Positions 20,948 to 32,766 of a stretch of 64,000 bases of DNA are shown here, piece after piece. The notes under the pieces were generated by a model. It did no database searches. It saw only the letters and a program-made list of their open reading frames with translations, and was not told the DNA's origin. Positions within the stretch are counted from its first letter, which is position 1, and every line of letters starts with the position of its first letter. The position numbers and the translations under genes are program-made. Origin of the DNA: Plantago ovata (taxonomy: Eukaryota > Streptophyta > Magnoliopsida > Lamiales > Plantaginaceae). The stretch spans positions 79,036,753-79,100,752 of the forward strand of contig CM051456.1 in assembly GCA_028274465.1 (NCBI GenBank), in the 5' to 3' direction.

Positions 20948-22400
20948 CTAAGCTAGACTCTAATGCAAAAAACAATGCAACACAAAAAATGGAGTCTCAT
21001 GCCAAATGAAATGAACTAATCTATTGAATCTATCAAAAAACATATGAACAAAAACCATACAAATCATAACATGAATATAGGTTGAAGAATGCCTCGATTG
21101 ACTCATACACATTCACATAAACACTTATGTCAAGACAAGATAGTCTCTCGTAATATTCTCTACCTGGACCTAGTCAGTGACGACGTAATGAAACATGTTA
21201 AAGTACGAATGGTTGTCCCGTGCCTATGAAACTGAGGACTTACTGCTGTTCACCAAGTTAAGACTTTTCCTCAAAGAGGTCGAACCAATACTGGCTCTCA
21301 TCAAACGAAGGAGGGTTCCCTAAAAAAGATAACACTCCTTCTACCCATCTCTCAAGCAAAGCCTTACGTTATTCACCACTTCCTGAATGGCAGGACGAGG
21401 GTGGTCTAGAACAGATGACACTCAAACAAAAAGACAAAAATTACAATACGATTACGAACATTACAAGAATTGAAAAATGAGACACAACACTTTGCTAAAC
21501 TGCTTTTTGGCTTTTTTGGACCCTTCTTTGCTTTTTTGGGGTCTTATCTTTTTTTCTTTCTTTTTTTTTTATTTCTTTTCCAGTTTTTTCTTTTTTTCTA
21601 GAATTTTCCTTTTTCTTTTTTTTCGATTTTTTTTTAGCCAGCAGTAGCACAAAAAAGAAACAATGACACACAAACGACCTCCCCAAACCTATTCGAAAGA
21701 ATAGGTTGGAGTACAAAATTTACGAAAAAGAAAAAAAAAACTCACAACACACACTAAAAAATGAAAAACAAGTCTAATGATAGCGTAACCCCCTCCCCGA
21801 ACCTATTCGAAAGAATATGTTGCAAACAAAGGATCACACAATCTCACACTACCTCCTTCCTAGGCATTTAGCAATCTCAAAGCAAGGTGAAGACTTGTTG
21901 CCTCTTAGGTACATAATTACTCCGGAAAACAACCATAAGACCCTAACATGCATCATCCTATTATAAAGGTCTTCGTGAACCGCAGTAGAGAAAACACCAC
22001 TAAGTGATGTCGAGACTACCAAGCTTAACTAAGTGCAATACATAAATGTGACAAGCCAAGCGAGAAAAACCTCAAACAAATTCATAGAGATGAAGCATAT
22101 GATTAATGTCATAATTAGTTAATCTACCCAGTAAAAAAGTTCAAAAAATTTGACAATAAACTCCACATAAAACATGCAAGACTATCCTAGGACAAATGTA
22201 GTGTATGCAACTAAAAACTAAGAAAGCGGTAAATGTGCAAATGCAAACAAAAAACAAGATACCAATCAACACAAAGCCAAACAATACTTAACATCATGGT
22301 TCACATCCCATCCCCCTCATGAAACTTAAGCTAGTCCCTAGCAAAAGAGAATGAGTAAATAAAAGGTGATACTAGATGTTACCGAACGGTTTGGCCTCGG
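20948..22400 (-). other. TE4 3' noncoding region
   Basis: No coding. It carries the conserved block with GATGAGAGCCAGTATTGG in sense (near 21284-21304), an A/G tract in sense (about 21500-21640), two AACCTATTC hairpins with TTTC loop in sense (21686-21707 and 21800-21821) followed by purine words, and further conserved stretches to about 22300. Collinear with 30000-31475 of TE5. Confidence 0.8.
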
Positions 22401-22427
22401 TCGGCTGAGAGTGGACATGTGAAAAGG

Positions 22428-23361
22428 CTAGTTATCGGGATTGTTATCCCCATAATAGTCTCTCCACATGTCAGCCAGGAGATCCTGTTGCCGCTGGATG
22501 AGTTGTTCTTGTTCCCACATTACCTGCCTCTTCTCTCGGCGATGCTCCTCAATCATCTCCCAATCGCGGTTGCGTTGGGCAATGTGTCCGTCAAGGTCAT
22601 GTCGCATTCCTTGGACAGTAGTGGTCAAGGCTGCAATACTAGCATCGATATGGGCCCGAAAATCAGAGAAGTCAAAAACTTGAGACCCATGTGGTGCTCG
22701 AGGCGGTGCATGTGGTGCTCTATGGACAAAAGGAATATCCAGGATAGGGGTTCGGTCATCATCAGCTTCCATAGCATCCTCATAATCATTTTCATTATCA
22801 GAATCACTCGGTTGGAAGGGAGCTTCCACATCAGCAGCAGCAGCCGTGGGGTTCTTCATTTGATACCTAGTCAGATGCACATCAATAGTCGAAGGTGAAA
22901 GGGCAGCGACCTCGCAATCCCCCTCATCAATGTCCTCGACCCCGTATTATTCGCAGTAGGCAGTGATGAAGCTCGGAAAAATGAAGGGTTTCTTCTTCTT
23001 CTCCCAATGGCGCTCATACTCGGCATACATGATGTGATCGATGTCGATTCGATGCTTGCCTATCAAGCAGTAGAGGAGCTCGGCATAATTCGGCTGTATC
23101 CAAGTGTCATTCATTCTAGGGATCAAGTTGAAAATGCTGAATTTCATGACCACCTTAGCCTCGATGCTAAGTTCACTCTGACGGATCCGTGCATGTTGTG
23201 CTCCGGTATCTGGATACCTATACTCCCTGTTGCAGATCACATCTGTAATGGAAATTCCGATCCCCCTAGTGGCCCTTGAATATTCGTAGGAGTGGTTGCT
23301 TCCTGTGAACTCCCGTTCCCCAAGATGGATGAAGGCAGAAATTGAGGCCAGCGTCCATGGT
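22428..23361 (-). pseudogene. TE4 env-position frame, second part
   Basis: Contains LSIEAKVVMKFSIFNLIPRM, YAELLYCLIGKHRIDIDHIM and KKPFIFPSFITAYCE, matching the C-terminal half of the putative plant transposon protein type seen in TE2, then an acidic and Gln/Arg-rich tail (REKRQVMWEQEQLIQRQQDL). The first part is at 32767-33131; TE5 lies between. No signal peptide or membrane segment seen. Broken. Confidence 0.65.
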
Positions 23362-23366
23362 ACTAT
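23362..23366. other. Target site duplication of TE5 (ACTAT)
   Basis: ACTAT before the TE5 left LTR, repeated at 32767-32771 after the right LTR. Confidence 0.95.
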
Positions 23367-24620
23367 TGATGAATGTGTATTTTACACTTTCATTCGAGTC
23401 TTTTTCACCTAATTTAGCTATCCTCTATGTTAATTTAGCTATATTTTCGTACATTTTAGTAGAATAGTGTCACGTTTCCCTTTAGATTTTATTTTACAGG
23501 TTTATTCGGAGATTTACGGGCAATTATATTGAAGTCTACAAGGAATTGGTGTTCCAGAAGCCTATTTGGAGTATCTGAAGGTTTCCGGATAGGAATTGGA
23601 GTCTAGGGGTCGAATCTGGAGGTTAGAAGGCCATTAGAAGTCTGAAACCGAGTCCGAAAAGGTGAAGAAATCCAAATCCGCGTCGAAAAACGCGGAAATT
23701 CCGCGAAAAACTGGGGGGCGAACCGCCCCATGCCTCGGGCGAACCGCCCCAGAGGATTTTCGGGCCTATATATAGTTGCGAGTTTTCTCTTCGAAAATCA
23801 TATCTTTCCAAGCCTACTTTCTCACCTCTCTCTATAGTTTTAGGTAGGAACTTCCCGGGGCCTGTCCTGGGAGTTCCATAGCTTAGGGGATACTTTTTCA
23901 TAGCAGATTGGAGCGCGTAGGATCGCAATCATCCGGAGATTGACAACCTTCGGTAACTTTGTATCTTACAACTTTTATCTACTTATGTTTTCTTCTATGA
24001 TTGCTATTGATTGCATGCACATTATGAGTAGCTAAATTTATCGTTGGTGGTAATATGTGAATTCTTAGCGAGGGAAGATAATCATGCTAATGGCTATAAC
24101 GCGCATTATACTCCGTGTCATTGCTTTATTTCGTTGATGAGTTGAACACCAAAATTCTTGTATGTTGTATTGATCATTATGCACACTTGGACACTTGTCG
24201 GCCAATCAGACCAAATTATCTTCGTAGTGTTCAATGATTACGGAACACAATAGGACGTTAGTTGTTGACAGGTCAGACCCATATTATCTTCGTAGTGCAC
24301 AATACTTACAACAGGACCCAAGATTCATTCAAAGATCTCTATGCAAGACCGAGGAATTTATGCATGATTATCGACCCATTATGTTAAGAAGGACCATACT
24401 ATTACCAACCTCCATTATCTGCTTGAAAACCCCCTATTGCTTTCTATCTGCTGTTTTATATTTTCCTAGTTAAATAGATAAAGCTAGTTATAGTCCTGAG
24501 AGAACGACACTCGAGTCATTCTTCTACTACACTACGGTTTTCGTTGTAGTTGTGGATTGCCTTTGGCTAAATAACAAATATTATTTGACTGAACCGGGAC
24601 TGACAAACTCGCGTTCATCA
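23367..24620 (+). repeat. TE5 5' LTR (1254 bp)
   Basis: TGATGAATG to CGTTCATCA. Two GGGGCG-AAC-CGCCCC-type palindromes (first at 23715-23729, second ending near 23750) lie just upstream of the TATA box TATATATA (23767-23774). Confidence 0.95.
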
Positions 24621-24623
24621 AAT

Positions 24624-24642
24624 TGGCGCCGTTGCCGGGGAC
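24624..24642 (+). other. TE5 primer binding site
   Basis: TGGCGCCGTTGCCGGGGAC three bases after the LTR; identical to TE2 and one base different from TE4. Confidence 0.92.
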
Positions 24643-24860
24643 TATACTCCTTTTTTCTGTTTAATTTGTTTATATTTACAGCCTTAGATTCCTAATTCTA
24701 TTAGTTTTCCTTTTTAATCTCTCTCTGCTTCCCTAGTCTGTTTCTAATTCACTTTTCCTAGCTTTAGTAGTATTCAATATCTAAAAAATTTCTCGATTGT
24801 CAAAGTTTCTAACGAGGCTAACTTTTAGTTTTGAGTTACTCCTGATACAAATTTCCAGGT

Positions 24861-27047
24861 ATGACGACCTTAAAAGCCCGCTTGACACCCACATTCTCGC
24901 AAGTCAGGAGGGGGTCAGCTATATACTTGGAAGAAGAGTTATCGGGGTACGAGGTAACAAGCACCATAGTGAGAAGGATACCAAGGTTCGAAGAAGGAGA
25001 GGATATGAATCCAATAAGCTTCATCAGATCCTATGAAGAGGAGATAGCAAAAGTTCCAGCAAAAGGGTTCACAGAGGACCAATTATGCCGGAAATTATTT
25101 CCTTTTGCTTTGGGATATGAACCGAGGATATGGATAGCAAGGTTAGCACCAGGATCACTGAAGACCTGGAACCAAGTAGTAGAGGAGTTCTTGGCACGTT
25201 TCATGCCTTACCATGAGACGATGTCACTACGGAATCGGATCGAATACTTCAAGCAAGGAGAATACGAGCGGTTTTGTGACACCTATGAACGTTTTGAGCT
25301 GTATAAACGTGAGTGCCCCCACCACCATTTCGACGAGGGGGAGCTGATTTGGTTCTTTGTTGGAGGACTACGAGATGAAGTTAGGCTTCAAATAGATGGG
25401 ATATGTGGAGGATTGGAAGAATGTACAGTTGAAGAGGCAGTGAAGGTCTTTCAAACATACGCCAATGGATCCGCACAGTCCGAGAAAATAATGTCGAATG
25501 AAGTCGCCAACATATACTCGAATCAAGTCAAAATTGACGAGTTATACGAAGACTATTCTGAGGACGAGGACATCAGTGAGGAGGAGGAACTTGCGTTTTA
25601 CGCAGGAATTAAGGCCATTGAGAGTGTCTTCGAGGTAGCACACGCAGGGCAAGCTGAGAACAATCTTCGCATCGAGAAGGCTTTTGAAGCAATCGAAGTA
25701 ACTGAGCAACTTATCAAAGAACTTAGCCTACTGAAGTGTGGAAGGTGCGGTGAAGAAGTCGAGGACACCGCACAAGAAGTGGTAAGCAAACCACCCGAGG
25801 TGAGGAACGAATCACCCCCCAACTCCAGGGAACCTAACAGTCCGAGTCTTACTGATGAGACATCTGAAGCTGATCCCGAGCAATCTCCAGCTGATGCTAC
25901 TGAGGAGAATGAGTGCGAAGAAGTGAATCTACTGCTCCGAGGAGGCAAGATGACCAAAATTCCCAACTTCATACGTCCTAAGCGGGTGGAGCCTACTGAG
26001 ATCAATAAAGGAGGGCCAAGCACAGAACATGAGGATGACGAAAGATCCAAAGAAACTCAAGAAGTTCCAGAAAGGAATGATGAACCTAGACCATCTGTAA
26101 TACACATAGATGACGACGAGGTCGAAGTTGGATCTAGTATACCAGGAGAACTTCACAAATCTTCCAATCCATATGTGCCTCCGAAGCCGCATGTACCATA
26201 CCCGAGTCAGATCAAACCGGCCAAGAAGGATATTCAAGATTCACCATTGTTCCAACGCCTGTCAAAAGTCGAAGTCAATGTACCTCTCTTGGAGTTAATC
26301 CAGAACATTCCAGCTTATACGAAATTCTTTCGTGAAATCAAGAACAAAAGGATTACTTCAGGAAGGGAAGTGAATGGGGTTGAAACAGTCAACTCGCTTG
26401 CCGGATTGCCCATGAAGAAAAAGGATCCTGGCAGTTTCATAATCGACATTGCCTTAGGGAATGGACGAACTACACAGGCAATGCTTGAATTAGGAGCTAG
26501 CATTAACTTAATGCCGTATTCGGTATACAAGGCCCTGGAACTCGGAGAATTGACACCAACTGATATGGTGGTCCAAATGGCAGACCAAAGTGTGAAAAGA
26601 CCAGTAGGGATAATAGAGGATATCCTTGTGAAAGTAGACAAATTGATAATCCCAGCTGATTTTGTGGTGATGAAGTCCGCAGACGAGGGAAAGAGCCATA
26701 TCCGTGAGCACATAGTACTACTTGGGAGACCGTTCATGGAAACTACCAACACATGCCTTGAACTTAAAGGCAAGAAGATAACCATGGAGGTAATGGGCGA
26801 AAAGATTGAGTTGGTAGGATGTAGCATCAGAGATAAGGAAGTTGCGGAGGAGTTAAAATTTGTCGATTGCTACGAATCCGTAATTCCCGAATTTCATCAT
26901 AGCCATAGCAATCGTGAACCACTTGAGGAAGCACTTACAATGCAAGCTGAGACATGCTACATGACCGAAGAAGCAAGGGAACTAGTCGAAATAATGGATA
27001 GCACACCAGAAATTCCAGCAGAAGAAGAGGTACTTGAACCTTTATAG
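24861..27047 (+). CDS. TE5 gag and protease, fossil
   Basis: 728 codons. Start chosen at the ATG just after TTTCCAGGT. Residues about 35-230 are Athila-type gag (RRIPRFEEGEDMNPISFIRS, FEELYKRECPHHHF-like words). A CxxC pair lies near 293 (KCGRCGEE), then a long acidic Ser/Glu/Pro linker to about 460. A retropepsin-like protease spans about 525-640 (TTQAMLELGASINLMPYSVY, HIVLLGRPFMETTNTCLELK). Role: particle capsid and polyprotein cleavage. RT follows within about 80 bases, suggesting one gag-pol unit. Confidence 0.88.
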   Translation: MTTLKARLTPTFSQVRRGSAIYLEEELSGYEVTSTIVRRIPRFEEGEDMNPISFIRSYEEEIAKVPAKGFTEDQLCRKLFPFALGYEPRIWIARLAPGSLKTWNQVVEEFLARFMPYHETMSLRNRIEYFKQGEYERFCDTYERFELYKRECPHHHFDEGELIWFFVGGLRDEVRLQIDGICGGLEECTVEEAVKVFQTYANGSAQSEKIMSNEVANIYSNQVKIDELYEDYSEDEDISEEEELAFYAGIKAIESVFEVAHAGQAENNLRIEKAFEAIEVTEQLIKELSLLKCGRCGEEVEDTAQEVVSKPPEVRNESPPNSREPNSPSLTDETSEADPEQSPADATEENECEEVNLLLRGGKMTKIPNFIRPKRVEPTEINKGGPSTEHEDDERSKETQEVPERNDEPRPSVIHIDDDEVEVGSSIPGELHKSSNPYVPPKPHVPYPSQIKPAKKDIQDSPLFQRLSKVEVNVPLLELIQNIPAYTKFFREIKNKRITSGREVNGVETVNSLAGLPMKKKDPGSFIIDIALGNGRTTQAMLELGASINLMPYSVYKALELGELTPTDMVVQMADQSVKRPVGIIEDILVKVDKLIIPADFVVMKSADEGKSHIREHIVLLGRPFMETTNTCLELKGKKITMEVMGEKIELVGCSIRDKEVAEELKFVDCYESVIPEFHHSHSNREPLEEALTMQAETCYMTEEARELVEIMDSTPEIPAEEEVLEPL

Positions 27048-27122
27048 GAAGAAGAAGAAGAAAGTGGGTTTCCTGAAGAACCCAACTTAGAATTAAAACC
27101 TCTTCCTGAGCACCTCAAATAT

Positions 27123-28946
27123 GTGTACTTGGGAGAAAATCAGAAGAAGCCCGTGATTGTATCCTCGCAGCTCTCCAACAATGAAGAAAGTAAGCTGATC
27201 GAGGTACTAAAGGAAAATTCCGCAGCTATAGGATGGGGGATCAGCGATATCAAGGGAATTAGCCCTACACGATGCGTGCACAACATCACTCTAGAACAAG
27301 ATGCCAAACCTGTTAGGCAACCTCAGAGAAGGATAAATCCAGCAATGCAAGAGGTGGTAAAAAAGGAAGTGATCAAGTTGCTAGATGCTGATATGATTTA
27401 CCTCATTCCAGATAGTCGATGGGTGAGCCCAGTACATGTAGTTCCTAAAAAATCAGGAGTCACTGTGGAAGAAAATGAGAAGGGAGAATTGGTACCGGTT
27501 AGAAAGACCACTGGATGGCGGATGTGCATTGACTACAGAAGATTAAATGCCGCCACAAAAAAAGACCACTTCCCTTTACCATTTATTGATGACATGCTAA
27601 ACCGCCTTGCGGGGCGGAAATTCTATTGTTTTCTTGATGGCTTATCAGGTTTCTACCAGATTCCAATTGCACCGGAGGATCAGGAGAAGACGACATTCAC
27701 CTGCCCGTTCGGAACATTTGCCTATAGGAGGATGCCATTTGGACTATGCAATGCCCCCGCCACTTTTCAAAGGTGCATGCTTTCTGTTTTCTCTAACATG
27801 GTAACCAAATTTGTTGAAGTTTTTATGGATGATTTTTCCCTTTTTGGTGATTCATTTGATGAATGCTTGCAAAGATTAGATCTAGTTTTAAAAAGGTGCA
27901 TTGAATGCAACTTAACCTTAAGCTGGGAGAAGAGTCATTATATGGTTAGAGAAGGCATTGTTCTAGGACATGTAGTTTCTGAAAGAGGTATCGAGGTAGA
28001 CAAAGCTAAGATAGAAATCATTGAAAACCTTCCCCCACCTACTTGCGTGAAAGAATTGCAATCTTTTCTTGGCCATGTAGGATTTCATAGGAGGTTTATT
28101 AAAGATTTTTCGAAAATTGCTAAACCTTTGAGTAGCTTGCTTGCTAAAGATGTGGTTTTTCATTTCTCTAATAAATGCCTAGTTGCTTTTAATACTCTTA
28201 AGGAAAAGCTTGTTTCTGCCCCCATTGTTGTGCCACCGGACTGGAATCTTCCTTTCGAAATTATGTGTGATGCTTCGAATTTTGCTATGGGTGCTGTTTT
28301 ATACCAAAAAGTTGATAAGCAGTATCGTGTGATTTATTATGTTAGTAAGACTCTAGACTCCGCGCAGGTTAATTATACAACAACTGAAAAGGAATTTTTA
28401 GCTGTTGTCTTTGCTTTACAAAAGTTTAGGTCTTATTTAATTGGTCATCCTGTGAATGTCCATACTGATCATGATGCTTTGAGACATTTGATAGCTAAGC
28501 AAGATTCTAAGCCTAGATTAATCCGTTGGGTCCTTTTGCTGCAAGACTTTGATTTGACTATAGTAGATAGAGCTGGTAGGGAGAATTTAGTAGCAGATCA
28601 TTTATCTAGAATACCTAATATACCTGTTGATCCGATACCCATTAATGAAGATCTCCCCGATGAGCATCTAATGAAGGCTAATGAGGAGCCATGGTATGCA
28701 TATATTGTAAACTATTTGGCTATGAATGTTTGCCCCACTAACTTTTCAGCTTCAGACAAAAGAGCTCTTGCCATGCAATGCAGGACTTACATATGGGATG
28801 ATCCGCATCTATTCAAGGAAGGAGCTGATGGGATTCTAAGGAGGTGCGTGCCACAAGAAGAGCAGCAAAGTGTACTAAGCCATTGCCATGAGCTTAACTG
28901 TGGAGGGCACTACAGTGGACTGAAGACAGCGCTCAAAGTACTGTAG
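27123..28946 (+). CDS. TE5 reverse transcriptase, RNase H and start of integrase, fossil
   Basis: 607 codons. [22 protein letters not shown] near residue 133, [40 protein letters not shown], and the catalytic block [14 protein letters not shown] near 233. RNase [19 protein letters not shown] near 382, [20 protein letters not shown] and [11 protein letters not shown] near 446. The zinc-binding start of integrase ([17 protein letters not shown]) is at the end. This is the only Athila-like pol in the window. Confidence 0.92.
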   Translation: MYLGENQKKPVIVSSQLSNNEESKLIEVLKENSAAIGWGISDIKGISPTRCVHNITLEQDAKPVRQPQRRINPAMQEVVKKEVIKLLDADMIYLIPDSRWVSPVHVVPKKSGVTVEENEKGELVPVRKTTGWRMCIDYRRLNAATKKDHFPLPFIDDMLNRLAGRKFYCFLDGLSGFYQIPIAPEDQEKTTFTCPFGTFAYRRMPFGLCNAPATFQRCMLSVFSNMVTKFVEVFMDDFSLFGDSFDECLQRLDLVLKRCIECNLTLSWEKSHYMVREGIVLGHVVSERGIEVDKAKIEIIENLPPPTCVKELQSFLGHVGFHRRFIKDFSKIAKPLSSLLAKDVVFHFSNKCLVAFNTLKEKLVSAPIVVPPDWNLPFEIMCDASNFAMGAVLYQKVDKQYRVIYYVSKTLDSAQVNYTTTEKEFLAVVFALQKFRSYLIGHPVNVHTDHDALRHLIAKQDSKPRLIRWVLLLQDFDLTIVDRAGRENLVADHLSRIPNIPVDPIPINEDLPDEHLMKANEEPWYAYIVNYLAMNVCPTNFSASDKRALAMQCRTYIWDDPHLFKEGADGILRRCVPQEEQQSVLSHCHELNCGGHYSGLKTALKVL

Positions 28947-29993
28947 GCATGATTTTTCTGGCCAACAATATACAAAGATGCTCGAAGTTTTGTTAAGAAT
29001 TGTGACCCATGCCAACGAGGTGGCGGTATTGGCAAGAAAGATGAAATGCCCCTTCAAGGGAATCTAGTGGTAGAACCTTTCGATGTATGGGGCATTGATT
29101 TTATGGAACCATTTCCAAACAGCGGAGGCTATGAATACATTCTTGTTGCAGTGGACTATGTGACTAAATGGGTAGGGGCAATTCCTACAAAAACAAATGA
29201 CGGTGCAGTGGTTATGAAGTTCTTGAAGGAAGTAATATTCTCGAGATTTGGGTGCCCTAGGACAATCATTAGCGATGGAGGGTCCCACTTCGTCAATAGA
29301 ACGTTTGCTTCTCTTCTTAAGAGATACAGTGTCCACCATACTGTCGCTACACCTTATCACCCGTAGACATCAGGGCAAGTCGAAGTCAGCAACCGTCAAA
29401 TCAAGAAGATCCTGGAGCGAGTAGTGAAGCCTAGTAGAAAGGACTGGGCAGGAAAATTGAATGATGCACTTTGGGCATACAGGACTAGCTACAAGACAGT
29501 GATCGGGACCACTCCGTACAGACTTGTGTATGGAAAAGCATGTCATCTTCCCGTAGAACTAGAACACAAGGCATATTGGGCCATTAAAACACTCAATCTT
29601 GATATGGGAAAGGCTGGCGAGGAACGATTGTTGCAACTAGATGAGCTTGATGAATTACGACTAGGTGCTTATGAGAATGCCAAGATCTACAAGGAACGTA
29701 CTAAGAAGTATCATGATCGTGGTATAGTACGTAAGGAATTGATTCCTGGACAAAAAGCTTTGGTATTTAATTCTCGCCTTCGACTATTTCCTGGAAAGCT
29801 CCGTACTCGTTGGGATGGACCGTATGAAATTCTCAAAGTTGCTCCCCATGGAGCTGTTAAACTCTTCGATCCTAAGACAGGCAATACCTTCAAGGTGAAT
29901 GGCCAGCGAGTGAAACCGTACTTCGAGATATCTAGTGATCAAAGGGAGGTTGATCACCTTGAACTTACCCCTATCGCCTCCACTGAAGGTTAG
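28947..29993 (+). pseudogene. TE5 integrase, fossil
   Basis: The Cys end of the zinc finger (NCDPCQRGG type, about 28998-29025) is followed by the catalytic core [20 protein letters not shown] and [20 protein letters not shown] (29085-29366). The C-terminal part ([40 protein letters not shown]) ends with a GPY/F-like element ([20 protein letters not shown], about 29800-29860). Inserts cDNA into the host genome. Broken. Confidence 0.88.
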
Positions 29994-29999
29994 TGTGTT

Positions 30000-31475
30000 T
30001 TGTTTTCTCACGAGTTTGATTGAGTATTATAGGTAACTCATACAAGCATTAGCTCTCACCTTGGATCCACTTTCGGCGTTCGGGACGAGCGACTACGTTC
30101 AGGTTTGGGGAGGAGGTTATCGCTGGTATCTCTATACTTATCTTGCCTTATGAAAAACTCGTGAAATTTTTTGCATTTGCACGTTTACTGCTTTTCTAGG
30201 ATAGTTTTTGCATGTTTTTATATGGAGTCTATTGCCGAATTTTTTGAACTTTTTTATTGGGTACATCAACTAGCTATGACATTAATCGTATGCTTCATTT
30301 CTATGAATTTGTTTGAGGTTTTTCTCGCTTGGCTTGTCACATTTATGTATTGCACTTGGTTGAGCGTGGTAGTCTCGACATCACTTAGTGGTGTTTTCTC
30401 TACTGCGGTTCACGAAGGCCTTTATAATAGGATGATGCATGTTAGGGTCTTATGGTTGTTTTCCCGAGTAATTATGTACCTAAGAGGCAACAAGTCTTCA
30501 CCATGCTTCGAGATTGCTAAATGCCTAGGAAGGAGGTAGTGTGAGGTTGTGTGATCCTTTATTTATAACCTATTCTTCCGAATAGGTTTGGGGAGGGGGT
30601 TACACCATCATAGACTTGTTTCTGTTTTTCATTTTCGTATCGTGAGTTTATTTTTATTTTTCTGTTTTTCTTTCGAATAGGTTTGAGGAAGTCGTGTGAG
30701 TCATTTTGTTTCCCTTTTTGTTATGCTACTGCTGGCTAGAAAAAAAATTGAAAAAAAAGAAAGAAAAATTCCAGAAGAAAAAAAAAAGAGAAAAGAAAAA
30801 AAAAAGAATCTGGAAAGAAAAAAAAGAGAAAAGAAAAAAGGAAGACCCCAAAAAAGCAAAGAAGGGTCAAAAAAATAAAGCCAAATAGAAGTTTAGCAAA
30901 GTTTGAGTCTTTTCCATTTTTCGTATTGTTCGTAATCGTGTTTTTCTATTTTTTATCTTTTTTGTCTTAAGTGTCATCTGTTCTAGACCACCCTCGTCCT
31001 GCCATTCAGGAAGTGGTGAATAGCTTAAGACTTTACTTGAGAGATGGGTAGAATAGGGGAGTGTTATCTTTTATAGGGAACCCTCCTTCGTTTGATGAGA
31101 GCCAGTACGGGTTCGACCTCTTTTGAGGAAAAGTCTTAACATGGTGGAACAGCAGTAAGCCCTCAGTTTCATAGGCACGGGGCAACCATTCGTATCTTAG
31201 CATGCATCATTACGTCGTCACTGACTAGGTCCAGGTAGAGAATGTTACGAGAGACTATCCTGTCTTGACATAAGTGCTTATGTGGATGTGTATAAGTCAA
31301 TCGAGGTATTCTTCAACCTATATTCATGCTTTGATTTGTATGGTTTTTTTTCATATGTTATTTCGTAGATTCAGTAATTTAGTTCATTTTATTTGGCATG
31401 AAACTCCATTTTTGAGTCTTGCATGTTTTTTGTGTTAGAGTCTAGCTTAAGTTGCTTGAGGACAAGCAAAAGTTC
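30000..31475 (+). other. TE5 3' noncoding region
   Basis: No coding. Purine word GTTTGGGGAGGAGG at about 30101; hairpin AACCTATTC-TTCC-GAATAGGTT at 30567-30588 followed by TTGGGGAGGGGG; a degraded copy near 30670; an A/G tract of some 140 bases (about 30738-30880); and the conserved block with GATGAGAGCCAGTACGGG near 31095. Collinear with TE4 and, more distantly, TE2. Confidence 0.8.
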
Positions 31476-31488
31476 GGTTTGGGGAGTT
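31452..31488 (+). other. TE5 AGGA-loop hairpin and polypurine tract
   Basis: TTGCTTG-AGGA-CAAGCAA (31452-31469), then a purine-rich stretch ending GGTTTGGGGAGTT at the LTR start. Confidence 0.85.
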
Positions 31489-32766
31489 TGATTAATGTGT
31501 ATTTTACACTTTCATTCGAGTCTTTTTCACCTAATTTAGCTATCCTCTATGTTAATTTAGCTATATTTTAGTACATTTTAGTAGAATAGTGTCACGTTTC
31601 CCTTTAGATTTTATTTTATAGGTTTTGGTTGAAATTCGGAAATTTACGGGCAATTATATTGAAGTCTACAAGGAATTGGTGTTCCAGAAGCCTATTTGGA
31701 GTATCTGAAGGTTTCCGGATAGGAATTGGAGTCTAGGGGCCGAATCTGAAGGTTAGAAGGCCATTAGAAGTCTGAAACCGAGTCCGAAAAGGTGAAGAAA
31801 TCCAAATCCGCGTCGAAAAACGCGGAAATTCCCCGAAAAACTAGGGGGCGAACCTCCCCATTCCTCGGGTGAACCGCCCCAGAGAATTTTCGGGCCTATA
31901 TATAGTTGCGAGTTTTCTCTCCGAAAATCATATATTTTCAATCCTACTTTCTCACCTCTCTCTATAGTTTTAGGTAGGAACTTCCCGGGGCCTGTCCTGG
32001 GAGTTCCATAGCTTAGGGGATACTTTTTCATAGAAGATTGGAGCGCGTAGGATCGCAATCATCCCGAGATTGACAACCTTCGGTAACTTTGTATCTTACA
32101 ACTTTTATCTACTTATTTTATTTCTTTCAATATGTTTTCTTCTATGATTGCTATTGATTGCATGCACATTATGAGTAGCTAAATTTATCGTTGGTGGTAG
32201 TATGTGAATTCTTAGCGAGGGAAGATAATCATGCTAATGGCTATATCGCGCATTATACTCCGTGTCATTGCTTTATTTCGTTGATGAGTTGAACACCAAA
32301 ATTCTCGTATGTTGTATTGATCATTATGCACACTTGGACACTTGTCGGCCAATCAGACCAAATTATCTTCGTAGTGTTGAATGATTACGGAACACAATAG
32401 GACGTTAGTTGTTGACAGGTCAGACCCATATTATCTTCGTAGTGCACAATACTTACAACAGGACCCAAGATTCATTCAAAGATCTCTATGCAAGACCGAG
32501 GAATTTATGCATGATTATCGACCCATTATGTTAAGAAGGACCATACTATCACCAACCTCCATTATCTGCTTGAAAACCCCCTATTGCTTTCTATCTGCTG
32601 TTTTATATTTTCCTGTTAAATAGATAAAGCTAGTTATAGTCCTGAGAGAACGACACTCGAGTCATTCTGCTACTACACTACGGTTTTCGTTGTAGTTGTG
32701 GATTGTCTTTGGCTAAATAACAAATATTATTTGACTGAACCGGGACTGACAAACTCGCGTTCATCA
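31489..32766 (+). repeat. TE5 3' LTR (1278 bp)
   Basis: TGATTAATG to CGTTCATCA, TATA box at 31897-31904, collinear with 23367-24620 apart from about 25 substitutions and small indels. Confidence 0.95.

Larger units (their letters stand above)
23367..32766 (+). mobile_element. TE5: pol-bearing Athila-like gypsy element
   Basis: 9.4 kb plus-strand element with LTRs 23367-24620 and 31489-32766, target duplication ACTAT, primer site, gag-protease, RT-RNase H, integrase, a 1.5 kb 3' noncoding region and polypurine tract. It looks near whole, with about three breaks in coding. No env-position frame is seen. The LTR pair differs at roughly 25 positions by eye (about 2%) plus small indels, consistent with about a million years or less on commonly used rates. 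It lies within TE4 and is younger. Confidence 0.93.

Noticed and set aside
23623-23928. Duplicated about 101-codon minus-strand frame (also 31753-32058)
   Set aside because: It lies in both TE5 LTRs and its identity follows from LTR identity; no domain and no conserved start context.
30000-31475. A hidden env-like gene in TE5
   Set aside because: No open frame of useful length with signal peptide or membrane segments; the region is made of noncoding modules.
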